Source of the DNA: an uncultured Gammaproteobacteria bacterium
Lineage (GTDB): Bacteria; Pseudomonadota; Gammaproteobacteria; GCA-001735895
Length of the DNA stretch: 64,000 nt
Reading direction: 5' to 3'
Assembly: GCA_947259485.1 (NCBI GenBank)
Contig: CAMYLU010000010.1
Coordinates: 62,001 to 126,000 of the forward strand
Below the pieces are notes generated by a model that worked only from the letters and a program-made list of their open reading frames with translations, did not search any database and was not told the origin of the DNA. Shown here in pieces: positions 47,762-56,581 of the stretch (positions are counted from its first letter, which is position 1; every line of letters begins with the position of its first letter). The translations under genes and the position numbers were made by a program.

Positions 47762-48634
47762 ATGAAAGATACGCTGTTGGCATTGAGTGACCTGTTGAAT
47801 ATGCTGCCTGACGCCGTCGTCATTGTCGACTGCAATGGCCGCATCACGTTCGCCAACAGGCATATCGAGGGGCTGTTGGGATATACCCCTCGCGAGCTCG
47901 AAAAACAGCCGCTTGAGCGCTTGATACCGGAGCAGTATCGAGCGCAGCATAAGGTCCATATAGCGAGGTTTCGGGAACACGGGCAAGCGATGGCCATGGG
48001 TGATCGGCCGCTGATATATGGGCTTGATAAATCCGGTAACGAAATTCCGATATCGGTGTCCATAGCGAATCTTGATCTCGATGGCGAGCGATTTTCGATT
48101 GCAGTTATGCACGATAGCGGCGAGATACAATCGGAGATCACCCAGGTTACGTCCAGGGCCGAGAGCGACCTGCTAACCGGAATCGGAAACCGTTTGCGGC
48201 TGTCACAGGTGTTGCAAACCAAAATCGATAAATCATGTCCTTTCAGCCTGCTCTATCTTGACCTGGAAAAATTCAAACCGTTCAATGACAACTACGGGCA
48301 CGAGGTCGGCGACAAGGTACTTCAAATTGTCGCCAGGCGGCTTAAGGCACTCGTCCGTTCCGAGGACCTGGCAGTTCGCGTGGGCGGGGATGAATTCGTG
48401 CTGTATCTTGACGGCCTGGTCGACAGCGGGATACTCGAACAACGCGCGACAACCGTTGCCGATAGCGTGGCACGTCGCTTTCATATTGGCGACCTGTCCG
48501 GTACTGTCGGTGTCAATATCGGCGGAGCCACGTTTCCCCGAGACGGCGACAACGAGCAAGATCTGATAAATGTAGCCGATCAGAATATGTACCAGGCCAA
48601 GCAAGCCGGAATACCCTATAAAATCAGGCAATAA
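47762..48634 (+). CDS. PAS-GGDEF diguanylate cyclase
   Basis: This 290-residue protein has an N-terminal PAS domain (about 10-120: LNMLPDAVVIVDCNGRITFANRHIEGLLGY) and a C-terminal GGDEF domain (about 135-290) with an intact GGDEF at 208-212. It should make cyclic di-GMP in response to a signal sensed by PAS. The usual RxxD inhibitory site about 5 residues upstream of GGDEF is not obvious. It has no membrane segment, so is probably soluble. It is divergent from the glycogen operon, but no functional tie is shown. Confidence 0.9.
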   Translation: MKDTLLALSDLLNMLPDAVVIVDCNGRITFANRHIEGLLGYTPRELEKQPLERLIPEQYRAQHKVHIARFREHGQAMAMGDRPLIYGLDKSGNEIPISVSIANLDLDGERFSIAVMHDSGEIQSEITQVTSRAESDLLTGIGNRLRLSQVLQTKIDKSCPFSLLYLDLEKFKPFNDNYGHEVGDKVLQIVARRLKALVRSEDLAVRVGGDEFVLYLDGLVDSGILEQRATTVADSVARRFHIGDLSGTVGVNIGGATFPRDGDNEQDLINVADQNMYQAKQAGIPYKIRQ

Positions 48635-48707
48635 AACGCTGCCTCAAGGTTTACTGGTTGCGATCAATAATGCTACTTTCGCTGTTTGATTGGCCGACGA
48701 GTGCAAC

Positions 48708-49322
48708 ATGTTTTACAAAACCAGCGAACCCCATGGTTTACCACATAATCCTTTCAAAAGTTGCGTGGCGCCAAGACCCATTGCCTGGGTGAGTTCGATC
48801 GATCCCAACGGCATCGTGAACCTCGCGCCCTACAGTTTTTTCAACGCGGTTGCGAGCGATCCGCCAATGGTGATGATTTCTTTCAACGGCTACCACGAGC
48901 ATGGTGGCGAAAAGGACACCCTGGCCAACATAAAATCGAGCGGTGAATTCGTCGCCAACATGGTACCGCGAGCGCTCAAGGAGGTGATGAATGTGACCAC
49001 CGCAGCGGTGGCGCACGAGGTCGACGAACTGGAGCTTGCCGGGTTAACTACCGAGGATTCGGCACTGGTAAAACCGCCGCGCGTCAAGGAGGCACCCATT
49101 CACCTGGAATGCGCCTTGCACCAGGAAATCAAGCTGCCCTGCACCCTGGAGGACAGTATCAACACCATGATTATCGGCCACGTGCTTGGAGTACATATCA
49201 AGGACGAGGTACTCACCGACGGCATGGTCGACCTGTCAAAAATCGAACCGCTTGCACGACTGGGATACATGCAATACAGCGCGGTTGAAAATCCTTTCGT
49301 GATGAGTCGACCGCAGGACTGA
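48708..49322 (+). CDS. Flavin reductase-like (FMN-binding) family protein
   Basis: This 204-residue protein (ATG 48708, MFYKTSEPHG) matches the flavin-reductase-like FMN-binding split-barrel family, with CVAPRPIAWVSSIDPNGIVNLAPYSFFNAVASDPPMVMISF. Such proteins bind FMN and reduce flavin or act as small oxidoreductases; the substrate is not readable. A TTG at 48690 is in frame but adds a non-family leader. It is convergent with the VOC gene (5 bp between stops). Cytoplasmic. Confidence 0.88.
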   Translation: MFYKTSEPHGLPHNPFKSCVAPRPIAWVSSIDPNGIVNLAPYSFFNAVASDPPMVMISFNGYHEHGGEKDTLANIKSSGEFVANMVPRALKEVMNVTTAAVAHEVDELELAGLTTEDSALVKPPRVKEAPIHLECALHQEIKLPCTLEDSINTMIIGHVLGVHIKDEVLTDGMVDLSKIEPLARLGYMQYSAVENPFVMSRPQD

Positions 49323-49327
49323 GAACG

Positions 49328-49981
49328 TCAGCTGTCGTCGTCCGCCGCTAGCGACTCCTGAAAGCCAGGCGGCACATCGACAGAATAACTGGCCAGGCCA
49401 TGTTTGAGAAAATGGTCGCGCATTGGCCGGCCATTCCCGGTCAGGGCCCGCATTTCCGATTCTGGGGTAGGCTGCTGGACTGACGGCCAATGGTCCGGCT
49501 GGAGCTCGGACCCCTCGGCAGCGATATCAAGTGGATCGTCTTCGCTGATTGCCGGCGTTTGCTCGAGATCCATGAACTGCCAGGTCGCCTCCAGCGGTAT
49601 ATTATTGTGCGGATCGTAAAAATAGATTGACCAGAATATACCGTGATCGACCGCACCCTCAACCTCGATCCCGGCTGCCTCGACCCGATCCTTGAGCGCA
49701 AATAATGCTTCCCGCGACTCCACCGTGAACGACACGTGATCAAAGCCCAGCGGCAGGGTGGTGCGATCGCCGGGAAATTTTCGATTCATCACAGTCGCAC
49801 CATCGTATTCGAAAAATGCAACATGAGTGGCGCCATCGGCAAGCTGAAAAAAGTAATGCCGATAGCCATCGTGGCCAATTCCGGCACTCAGTTTCAGGCC
49901 CAGTAGATCACGGTAAAAACGAATGGTTGTGACCATGTCGTCAGTGATGAAAGCGAGATGGTTTATGCCTTGCAGACTCAT
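49328..49981 (-). CDS. VOC (glyoxalase/dioxygenase) superfamily protein
   Basis: This 217-residue protein has the VOC fold pattern: GINHLAFITDDMVTTIRFYRDLLGLKL, later GFDHVSFTVESREALFALKDRVEAAG, and FYDPHNNIPLEATW with the metal-ligand Glu. Possible metal ligands are His8, His in the middle strand pair and Glu near residue 140. The last ~70 residues are an acidic, likely flexible tail of no recognised fold. Members include glyoxalase I, dioxygenases and resistance proteins, so the reaction is unknown. Confidence 0.82.
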   Translation of the reverse strand: MSLQGINHLAFITDDMVTTIRFYRDLLGLKLSAGIGHDGYRHYFFQLADGATHVAFFEYDGATVMNRKFPGDRTTLPLGFDHVSFTVESREALFALKDRVEAAGIEVEGAVDHGIFWSIYFYDPHNNIPLEATWQFMDLEQTPAISEDDPLDIAAEGSELQPDHWPSVQQPTPESEMRALTGNGRPMRDHFLKHGLASYSVDVPPGFQESLAADDDS

Positions 49982-50116
49982 AACAGGTACCAGGTGATCT
50001 AATCTATATCTTGTGCGGAGAAGCCGCAGCCATAAAGGCTATCACAAGTCTTGCTCCCGGGCTCGCGAATTCAAACCCACCAATGCGCAGACACATAAAC
50101 TACTGGCTCGTTAGTT

Positions 50117-50575
50117 TTACGTGAGCGGATCACCGCAACGAGCGAGCATACTGGCAAGGTGATGAATCGTTACCGTGCCCTTGTATCTCCCCTCGTCAAC
50201 GACAAAGATATAGCTGGTATCCTCCCGTTCCATCATGGCCAGTGCCTTGACCGCCGAGGAGGTGGGCGTAATCGATAAATGTGGCTCCTGTTTATATTGG
50301 TCAACCGTATTGTTGAGTAACAGCTCTACCTCGGCCTGTATATCCTGCAGGTTGGAAAACTGCTCACCCAGAATGTGAGCCGTTTCCACGACATAATCTG
50401 GAAGACAGCCATGCTTTAGAACATTCTTCAACGTGACCCGCCCGATTATTCGGCCGCTAACATCGCAAAATGGAAGGCCGGGTGTATTCGCGCGGTCACA
50501 TTCATCAAAAAGCTCGCGTACGGTCATCCCTGCTTTTGCGACCCTGGTGGAAATCAGCACCTGCTCTACGTTCAT
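50117..50575 (-). CDS. CBS-domain pair protein
   Basis: This 152-residue protein consists of two CBS motifs (TRVAKAGMTVRELFDECDRANTPGLPFCDVSGRIIGRVT and HLSITPTSSAVKALAMMEREDTSYIFVVDEGRYKGTVT). CBS pairs bind adenine nucleotides and regulate attached or partner proteins. It is 23 bp downstream of a membrane permease gene that is itself preceded by another CBS protein, so both probably regulate the permease. No other domain is present. Cytoplasmic. Confidence 0.85.
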   Translation of the reverse strand: MNVEQVLISTRVAKAGMTVRELFDECDRANTPGLPFCDVSGRIIGRVTLKNVLKHGCLPDYVVETAHILGEQFSNLQDIQAEVELLLNNTVDQYKQEPHLSITPTSSAVKALAMMEREDTSYIFVVDEGRYKGTVTIHHLASMLARCGDPLT

Positions 50576-50598
50576 GGAGATTTACCTGTCGTCATGGT

Positions 50599-51942
50599 TT
50601 AGAGGTACCGGAAATAGACGTAAAAACTGGCAATACCAATACTTAGTAACATCATTGGAAAAGCCATCAGCATAAAGGTCAGGAACCGGATGCGGTGGCC
50701 AGCGCGCTCGGCAAAACCGGCAACGATAAGGTTGGCACTTGCCCCGACGAGGGAGCCATTACCACCCAGGCAAGCACCCAGAGCCAGCGACCACCACAGC
50801 GGCATCAGGTATTCGGCTCCGCCAAATGTCGGCGCCATGGATTTGATAACCGGAATCATAGTCGCCACGAACGGTATGTTATCCACGACCGCCGACGCGA
50901 TAGCCGAAACCCACAGTATGGTCAGGGCCGTAACGGTAAGATCTCCGTCAGTAAAGTTGATGACAATGTCCGCAAGAATTCGCAATACACCGGCTTCCTC
51001 GATCCCCTTAACCGCGATAAACAGGCCGATGAAGAAGAAAATGGTGATCCATTCGACCCCGGCGAAGGTCTTGTTGACCTCCTCCGACTGCTCCTCGGCA
51101 TCGTTCTTAAAATTGGACAACAGCAGCAACAGGGCCGCACCGAACATGGCGATAGTAGCGGGTTCAAGCCGCAGCGGGTGCGCCAGCACAAAGCCCGAAA
51201 TTACCAGGGTCAACACAAACATCGACTGTTTCAACAGCCTCACATCCGTTATCGCGTCCTTTTCCTTAAACCTCATAATTCGCTCACGCGCGTCCGCGGC
51301 GGCGTGCATACTGCGCCCCCAGACCAGGTAAATAATTCCCAGCGTGACCGCGAAGATCAAAGGGATTATAGGTGCGAGGTTTATAATGAATTGATTGAAT
51401 GACAGCCCAACCGCCGAACCAATCATGATGTTGGGCGGATCACCGATCAGGGTGGCGGTGCCGCCGATATTCGAGGCAAAAATCTCGGCGAAAAGGAAAG
51501 GATAGGGATCGATCTTGAGTTCATGGCTGATCAGGAGTGTCACCGGAGCGATCAGCAGCACGGTGGTGACATTATCGAGCAGTGCGGAAAATAGCGCTGT
51601 AACCAGCGAAAGCATGAACAATATACCCCAGGGGCTGGCATTGACCTTCTTGGCCGACCAGACCGCAACATACTGGAAGATACCGCTACCCCGGGTAATG
51701 GCGACGATTACCATCATTCCGGTCAAGAGTCCCAGCGTATTGAAATCAATACCCGAGATGGCGGTTTCCTGATTCAGGACTCCCAGCACGACCATCAGCC
51801 CTGCACCCATCCCGGCCACGATCGCACGGTTGACCTTCTCCGAGATAATGAGTACGTAGGTTGCTACAAACAGGATCGACGAAACCCACAGCGGGTCCCA
51901 GCCGAAAATCACCTGGGCGGCAAGTTCGCTTTCACCGTGCAT
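50599..51942 (-). CDS. ArsB/NhaD (ion transporter superfamily) permease
   Basis: This 447-residue protein has about 11-12 predicted membrane segments and the paired family motifs GGTATLIGDPPNIMIG and GGNGSLVGASANLIVAG. They mark the ion transporter superfamily that includes ArsB, NhaD and the CitMHS/P-permease group. The ion or anion transported cannot be told from sequence; Na+/H+ exchange and anion transport are both possible. It lies between two CBS-domain genes on the same strand, an arrangement that suggests nucleotide-responsive control. Confidence 0.85.
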   Translation of the reverse strand: MHGESELAAQVIFGWDPLWVSSILFVATYVLIISEKVNRAIVAGMGAGLMVVLGVLNQETAISGIDFNTLGLLTGMMVIVAITRGSGIFQYVAVWSAKKVNASPWGILFMLSLVTALFSALLDNVTTVLLIAPVTLLISHELKIDPYPFLFAEIFASNIGGTATLIGDPPNIMIGSAVGLSFNQFIINLAPIIPLIFAVTLGIIYLVWGRSMHAAADARERIMRFKEKDAITDVRLLKQSMFVLTLVISGFVLAHPLRLEPATIAMFGAALLLLLSNFKNDAEEQSEEVNKTFAGVEWITIFFFIGLFIAVKGIEEAGVLRILADIVINFTDGDLTVTALTILWVSAIASAVVDNIPFVATMIPVIKSMAPTFGGAEYLMPLWWSLALGACLGGNGSLVGASANLIVAGFAERAGHRIRFLTFMLMAFPMMLLSIGIASFYVYFRYL

Positions 51943-52002
51943 TTTTTTTACTTACTCCAAAGATTGTCATAGTTTTTGTCAGGAGTTTTTGGATTACTTG
52001 CC

Positions 52003-52515
52003 TTACTCTGCGACGTCGTCCTCATCATTGGGGTTTATCAGCCTTCCCATGATGATCCCCTCGAGAACATCCCAGGCTGATACCATCCCGACCAGCTTTT
52101 TGCTTTTACCCTTGATGACAATAACCGGCAGGCTTGCATCCTTGCTTTCATCGAGCAATGCAATTAGCTCCGGAAAAGCCGTTCCTGGTTTACAAAAGAG
52201 CAGTTTGCTTTGCTTCTCCAGGAAATTTTCTACTGGTTGGTCAGCTATCTTATGCCAGCGGTCTCCCATCTGGACCACTTCGTCTGGCAGAAAATGGAGA
52301 CTGGAAACACTGTGCTTGCCAAGGTCCAGTGCCACCCTGGGCAACAGCAGGTGACTCAAACGGCGCAGGCCAAACAGTCCGATAAACGAGCCTTCTTCAT
52401 CCACGACGGGGAGATTGCGAACGTGATGTTCATGCATGAGGGTCATGGCATGGGCGACGGTGTCCGATGGCTTTAACGTGAACAGACCGGATTTCATGAT
52501 GCTTTTTGTAGTCAT
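52003..52515 (-). CDS. CBS-domain pair protein upstream of permease
   Basis: This 170-residue protein has a first CBS motif (SIMKSGLFTLKPSDTVAHAMTLMHEHHVRNLPVVDEEGSFIGLFG) and a second (KLLFCKPGTAFPELIALLDESKDASLPVIVIKGKSKKLVGMVS). It lies 60 bp upstream of the permease gene. Not closely similar to the CBS protein at 50117. By position it is a regulator of the permease. Confidence 0.85.
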   Translation of the reverse strand: MTTKSIMKSGLFTLKPSDTVAHAMTLMHEHHVRNLPVVDEEGSFIGLFGLRRLSHLLLPRVALDLGKHSVSSLHFLPDEVVQMGDRWHKIADQPVENFLEKQSKLLFCKPGTAFPELIALLDESKDASLPVIVIKGKSKKLVGMVSAWDVLEGIIMGRLINPNDEDDVAE

Positions 52516-52725
52516 ATCAGGTAAGCCTCGTCATTTCAGGTAACTATAAATTGGGGATTTTTATAAAAGGGATCGAGCACATCACCGCCGGCCCGGTGCA
52601 TACTGATCAGGCGCTGCAACAAATTCAGAGAAGATTCGAGAGTTTTGCCGCATCAACAGATTACCTGGTTAGGACAGTTACCGAACTGCCCCCGATTAAA
52701 TAATTAGTCGCCAACCGAATATTGA

Positions 52726-53403
52726 CTATTTTTTGCGTTTTTGAGGCGGCTTCTTCCTCCGCGATTTCTCCTTCTTCATCTTTTCCTTACGCGGTTTCTG
52801 CTTGCGTTGTTTTTGCTTACGCAGTTTCTCTTTACGCAGTTTCTCTTTACGCTGCTTCGCCTTGCGCAGTTTCTCTTTACGCAGTTTCTCTTTACGCTGC
52901 TTCGCCTTGCGCAGTTTCTCCTTGCGCTGCTTCTCCTTGCGCAGTTTCTCCTTGCGCTGCTTCGCCTTGCGCAGTTTCTCCTTGCGCTGCTTCTCCTTGC
53001 GCTGCTTCTCCTTGCGCAGTTTCTCCTTGCGCAGTTTCTCCTTGCGCTGCTTCGCCTTGCGCAGTTTCTCTTTGCGCAGTTTCTCCTTGCTTTGCTTCTC
53101 TTTCTTCTGCTTCTCGCTTATCGGTCGCTTCTTTTTCACGTACTTTTTATAGGGGGAGGCTTTCTTGGCGGTTGATCGTGTTCGACTAATTGCAGTTTTG
53201 GCCCTCCCGGCGCGAGACGTGGGGAGCGGTCCGTTTGCCGCTTTAATAACTGAGCTTGCTCGCACCGTTCCAAACCCGGGGACCCTGGACAGTTTTTCGA
53301 TCGTAGTGCCCGCGATTTCCCCCACGGTCTTGAATCCGTTCTTGATCAAGATTTTTGCTGTACTCGGGCCGATACCCGGAATATCAGTAATTGCTGTTGT
53401 CAT
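52726..53403 (-). CDS. Helix-hairpin-helix protein with long Lys-rich pentapeptide repeat
   Basis: This 225-residue protein begins with two helix-hairpin-helix-type motifs (TDIPGIGPSTAKILIKNGFKTVGEIA and KLSRVPGFGTVRASSVIKAA, residues about 5-56), a DNA-binding fold. A basic linker follows, and then residues 106-205 are 20 back-to-back pentapeptides of the form K[E/A/Q]K[L/Q/P]R, ending in a basic tail. The repeat would form a long, strongly positive, alpha-helical tail, reminiscent of histone-H1-like or nucleoid proteins. The exact function is unknown; nucleic-acid binding is the natural inference. The 15-bp DNA repeat makes the copy number likely variable between strains. No operon partner is evident. 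Confidence 0.8.
   Translation of the reverse strand: MTTAITDIPGIGPSTAKILIKNGFKTVGEIAGTTIEKLSRVPGFGTVRASSVIKAANGPLPTSRAGRAKTAISRTRSTAKKASPYKKYVKKKRPISEKQKKEKQSKEKLRKEKLRKAKQRKEKLRKEKLRKEKQRKEKQRKEKLRKAKQRKEKLRKEKQRKEKLRKAKQRKEKLRKEKLRKAKQRKEKLRKEKLRKQKQRKQKPRKEKMKKEKSRRKKPPQKRKK
52789..53088 (-). repeat. 15-bp coding tandem repeat, 20 units
   Basis: Encodes the pentapeptides K[E/A/Q]K[L/Q/P]R of the helix-hairpin-helix protein. Units fall into about three classes (KEKLR, KAKQR, KEKQR). Groups of three to five units recur, suggesting higher-order duplication. Confidence 0.92.
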
Positions 53404-53529
53404 TGTTAACCCCCTAGCAAACCTGTAATTTGCAATTCTTTATCTTCAAACTGTTTCACATCAAATCAATTGACCTGTATCAATACCAGGGCAAATTAAT
53501 TCAATCAACAAGGGACAGACCCGGTTTTA

Positions 53530-54030
53530 CTATGTGGTTAAAGCGCGTGTAAGAAACTGGTCGAACAGATTCTCGACCGTTTCTATAACATCGTTCAGGG
53601 CGTGGTCCCCGCTAACCAGGTGCAGGGTACAGTCTGCCTGCTGCGCATATTTAATCGAGTTTTCTGCGGGAATCACGCCATCAGACCAGGCGTGCACGAT
53701 TTCGATGTGAGGCGATTTCGAAGCATGCTGCTGTTTTTTAAAGCCCGGCATGTAAAGCGCCGGCGCCATCAGGAAAACCGCTTTCGCGGTGACGACCTCT
53801 GACGCCGCCAGTGCCACGTAGCCACCCATGCTGGAGCCAACCAGGATAAAATCGTCAACTTCTTTTTCCAGCTCGGCCAACAGGCGCTCGACACGAATAT
53901 CCGGGTCCTTAAGGTTAGTGTAATCGATACTGTCGACGTCACATCCCTGCTGCCGTGCAATCTCGGCGAGTCGTTTTATTTTAAATCCCCAGGGACCACT
54001 TTCCTTTCCATGTGAAAACACAACTTTCAT
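53530..54030 (-). CDS. Small alpha/beta hydrolase (YqiA/dienelactone-hydrolase-like)
   Basis: This 166-residue protein has a nucleophile elbow GSSMGG, a probable Asp in HAWSDGVIP and a probable His in VSGDHALND, completing a Ser-Asp-His triad. The N-terminus VVFSHGKESGPWGFKIKRL is typical of small esterase-like hydrolases. The substrate is unknown. No signal peptide. It lies upstream of no clear partner; the neighbour at 54074 is on the same strand 43 bp away. Confidence 0.85.
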   Translation of the reverse strand: MKVVFSHGKESGPWGFKIKRLAEIARQQGCDVDSIDYTNLKDPDIRVERLLAELEKEVDDFILVGSSMGGYVALAASEVVTAKAVFLMAPALYMPGFKKQQHASKSPHIEIVHAWSDGVIPAENSIKYAQQADCTLHLVSGDHALNDVIETVENLFDQFLTRALTT

Positions 54031-54073
54031 GCGATGTCTGCCAATCTCCGGCTAGCGTGCGAGACCAACAAAC

Positions 54074-54319
54074 CTATTCATTGCCACCCGAATTCAACAT
54101 GTCATAAAGCGAATGTGCATGCTCGGCGGCCTGGATGCCAAGCGGGGTAAGATAACCGCCATCGACCTGGGTTAAAAAACCACCCTCGTACAGGTGTTGG
54201 GCGGCCGATATCACCGCAGCCTCGGCAGTTTTGTGAATCTTGACGCCTTCCAGGCCCGATGGGGATTTGAACAGCATCAGCACATTCAACTCGGCAATGT
54301 TTTGTGGCGTATACGACAT
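54074..54319 (-). CDS. TIGR02647-type small conserved protein
   Basis: This 81-residue protein (TPQNIAELNVLMLFKSPSGLEGVKIHKTAEAAVISAAQHLYEGGFLTQVDGGYLTPLGIQAAEHA) matches my recollection of the TIGR02647 family of gammaproteobacterial small proteins of unknown function. It resembles a winged-helix-like wing (DGGYLTPLG). No catalytic residues are apparent. It gives taxonomic rather than functional information. Confidence 0.75.
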   Translation of the reverse strand: MSYTPQNIAELNVLMLFKSPSGLEGVKIHKTAEAAVISAAQHLYEGGFLTQVDGGYLTPLGIQAAEHAHSLYDMLNSGGNE

Positions 54320-54368
54320 GCGGATTCCCGGGGTGATTGTTTACATCAATGCCCGAATCTTCTAGCGA

Positions 54369-56564
54369 TCAAGCATTGGACAAGCTTGAAACATTACTGT
54401 TTTGAGCGGTTACCGATTCCAGGAAATGGCCTATCTTGACCGGTTCACCGAATAGATAGCCCTGCATCAGGTGACAACCCAGGCCTTCCAGGTAATCTGA
54501 CTGCTGGGTGTTTTCGACGCCTTCGGCAATGGTTTGAATGCCGAGACCCTGGGCCATGCCGATAATTGCCGCGACCAGTGCGGCGCCTTTCTTGGAATGC
54601 TCGATTTCAGATATAAAAGAGTAATCAATTTTTACCGTGTGCACCGGCAGCTCACGCAGGTAGTTCAGTGAAGAATAGCCGGTACCGAAATCATCGATCG
54701 CAATAGAAATCCCCTTGTTGGCCAAAACCTGTAATTTATGGGTGCTGGCCTGGATATCGCCCATAAACATGTTTTCGGTTATTTCAATTTCCAGTCGCCC
54801 TGGCTCGATACCGTAGACATCGGTAAAAGAAACCAGATTTTCGGGAAAATCTTTTTGCTTGATATCGGTTGCAGACAGGTTAATGCTGACCCTGATCTGG
54901 CTGTTTACAAATTCCTGGCTGCCGAACAAATCGCTGGCAACCCGGTGTAACACCCAGTCACTCAGCTGCTCAATGATGCGGGATTCTTCGGCCTGTTCCA
55001 TGAAATAGCTTGGACGGCGCAGTCCAAGCTGGGGATGATTCCACCTGAGCAGTGCTTCAACACCCACAATTTTCCTGGTTTCCACGTCGATCTGAGGCTG
55101 ATAGAAAATTTCCAGCTCATCATTTTTCAGGGCGTTTCTAAGCCCGCTTTCGATGGAAATCTTTTCAGCGGCCGCGTGTTCGATCTTGGAGTCGTAAAAG
55201 GTATAGCCATTCTTGCCGGTTGCCTTGACGTCGTACATGGCCATATCGGCATTTTTAATCAGCGTATTGATATCGCTTGAATCGACGGGAAATACCGAGA
55301 TGCCGATACTGATGTTGATATAGACTTCCTTGCCTTTCAGATAGAAAGGCTGCTGCAAACTGGCGATTAACTTTTGCGCAACTTTTTCAGCCTGTTCCCT
55401 CGAGGTAGGCTGTGGCAATAACAGCATGAATTCATCACCGCCGAGCCTGGCCAGGGTATCACCGGTCCGGATTTCTGCTTTGAGCCGCTCTGCTACCTCG
55501 ACCAGCAATTGATCGCCGACCACGTGTCCGAAACTGTCGTTTATCAATTTAAACCTGTCCAGATCAAGAAACATGATGATCAATGTTTCGCCGGATCTTT
55601 CCGCCTGCCTGATTGCGAGATCGAGGCGATCATGCAGCATCGCCCGGTTAGGTAGCTTGGTGAGCAGGTCATGATAAGCCTGGAAGGTAATCAGTTTTTC
55701 CGCTTTCTTGCGACTGGAAATATCGCGCGCCACACCGTAGGTGCCCTGGTAGGTACTGAGTTTTTTAGGATCTTTCGAATCGACCGCGTATATGCCCATG
55801 GAATTAAGTTCGATCGGGCACGTGGTGACGTCAAATGGTTTCGTGGGATCCTTGGTATTACATTTCAAACCAAGCTCAATGGTACGGTTGGAACGGCTTG
55901 CCCGACGTCGTTCATTAAACAGGTATTCAGCCTTCAGACGATCTTCGTCGGCGATAAACTCGCTGTAGTGCTTGCCTATCATGTCGGCCTTGTCATAGCC
56001 CAACAGCTTGGTAACGCTATCGTTGACAAAGCTGAATTCCCCGGCCAGGTTCAAAATGTAAATTAAATCCGGCGAATTATCGACCATGTAGCGGTGGAGT
56101 CGTTCCGAGTGAGCCAACCGGTTTTGAATTTGAGCCTTTTCATCCTCGACATGCAGTTTGTCCAGGGCATTGCGGATCGAATGCTCGAGCTCATCAAAAC
56201 TGTAGGGCTTCTTGAAAATATCATAGGCGCCCAGTCGAACCGCTTCGGTAACCTTGTTGATGGAGGTTTCACCACTCAGCACGATTACCGTTGTATTTAT
56301 TTTTTTATCCCTGATGAAGGCTAATACCTGGTCACCCGATTTTTTAGGCATATTGAGATCGAGAATTACCAGGTTGAACTGGCGTTGCTGAATCAGCGAG
56401 ATCGCCTCCTCCCCGTCTTCCGCCTCGGTGATATCGGACCATTGTCGCTTCAGTAGCTTGACAAGACTTTCGCGTGCACGTTGCTCGTCATCCACCACCA
56501 GAAACGAGGTAGGCCTCTTAAACCGTCGTGCCTTTTTTTCAAAACTGATCAATAAATTATCCAT
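54369..56564 (-). CDS. Response regulator with PAS, GGDEF and EAL domains
   Basis: This 731-residue protein has a receiver domain (residues about 20-135; phosphoacceptor Asp69 in LVILDLNMP), a PAS domain (about 155-285), a GGDEF domain with intact GGDEF (375-379) and an EAL domain with intact EAL (503-505). It could both make and degrade cyclic di-GMP, with output set by phosphorylation and the PAS signal. It starts 17 bp after the stop of the HDOD-histidine kinase gene, so they form a two-component pair. Confidence 0.93.
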   Translation of the reverse strand: MDNLLISFEKKARRFKRPTSFLVVDDEQRARESLVKLLKRQWSDITEAEDGEEAISLIQQRQFNLVILDLNMPKKSGDQVLAFIRDKKINTTVIVLSGETSINKVTEAVRLGAYDIFKKPYSFDELEHSIRNALDKLHVEDEKAQIQNRLAHSERLHRYMVDNSPDLIYILNLAGEFSFVNDSVTKLLGYDKADMIGKHYSEFIADEDRLKAEYLFNERRRASRSNRTIELGLKCNTKDPTKPFDVTTCPIELNSMGIYAVDSKDPKKLSTYQGTYGVARDISSRKKAEKLITFQAYHDLLTKLPNRAMLHDRLDLAIRQAERSGETLIIMFLDLDRFKLINDSFGHVVGDQLLVEVAERLKAEIRTGDTLARLGGDEFMLLLPQPTSREQAEKVAQKLIASLQQPFYLKGKEVYINISIGISVFPVDSSDINTLIKNADMAMYDVKATGKNGYTFYDSKIEHAAAEKISIESGLRNALKNDELEIFYQPQIDVETRKIVGVEALLRWNHPQLGLRRPSYFMEQAEESRIIEQLSDWVLHRVASDLFGSQEFVNSQIRVSINLSATDIKQKDFPENLVSFTDVYGIEPGRLEIEITENMFMGDIQASTHKLQVLANKGISIAIDDFGTGYSSLNYLRELPVHTVKIDYSFISEIEHSKKGAALVAAIIGMAQGLGIQTIAEGVENTQQSDYLEGLGCHLMQGYLFGEPVKIGHFLESVTAQNSNVSSLSNA

Positions 56565-56581
56565 CGGGGGGAAATATGGGG

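Noticed and set aside
52789-53088. Repeat array as a CRISPR
   Set aside because: There are no spacers; the units are contiguous and in frame with a coding sequence.
52722-53189. Plus-strand open frames rich in Ser-Leu-Arg-Cys repeats
   Set aside because: These are the antisense reading of the KEKLR repeat; the minus-strand frame has a real folded domain at its start.
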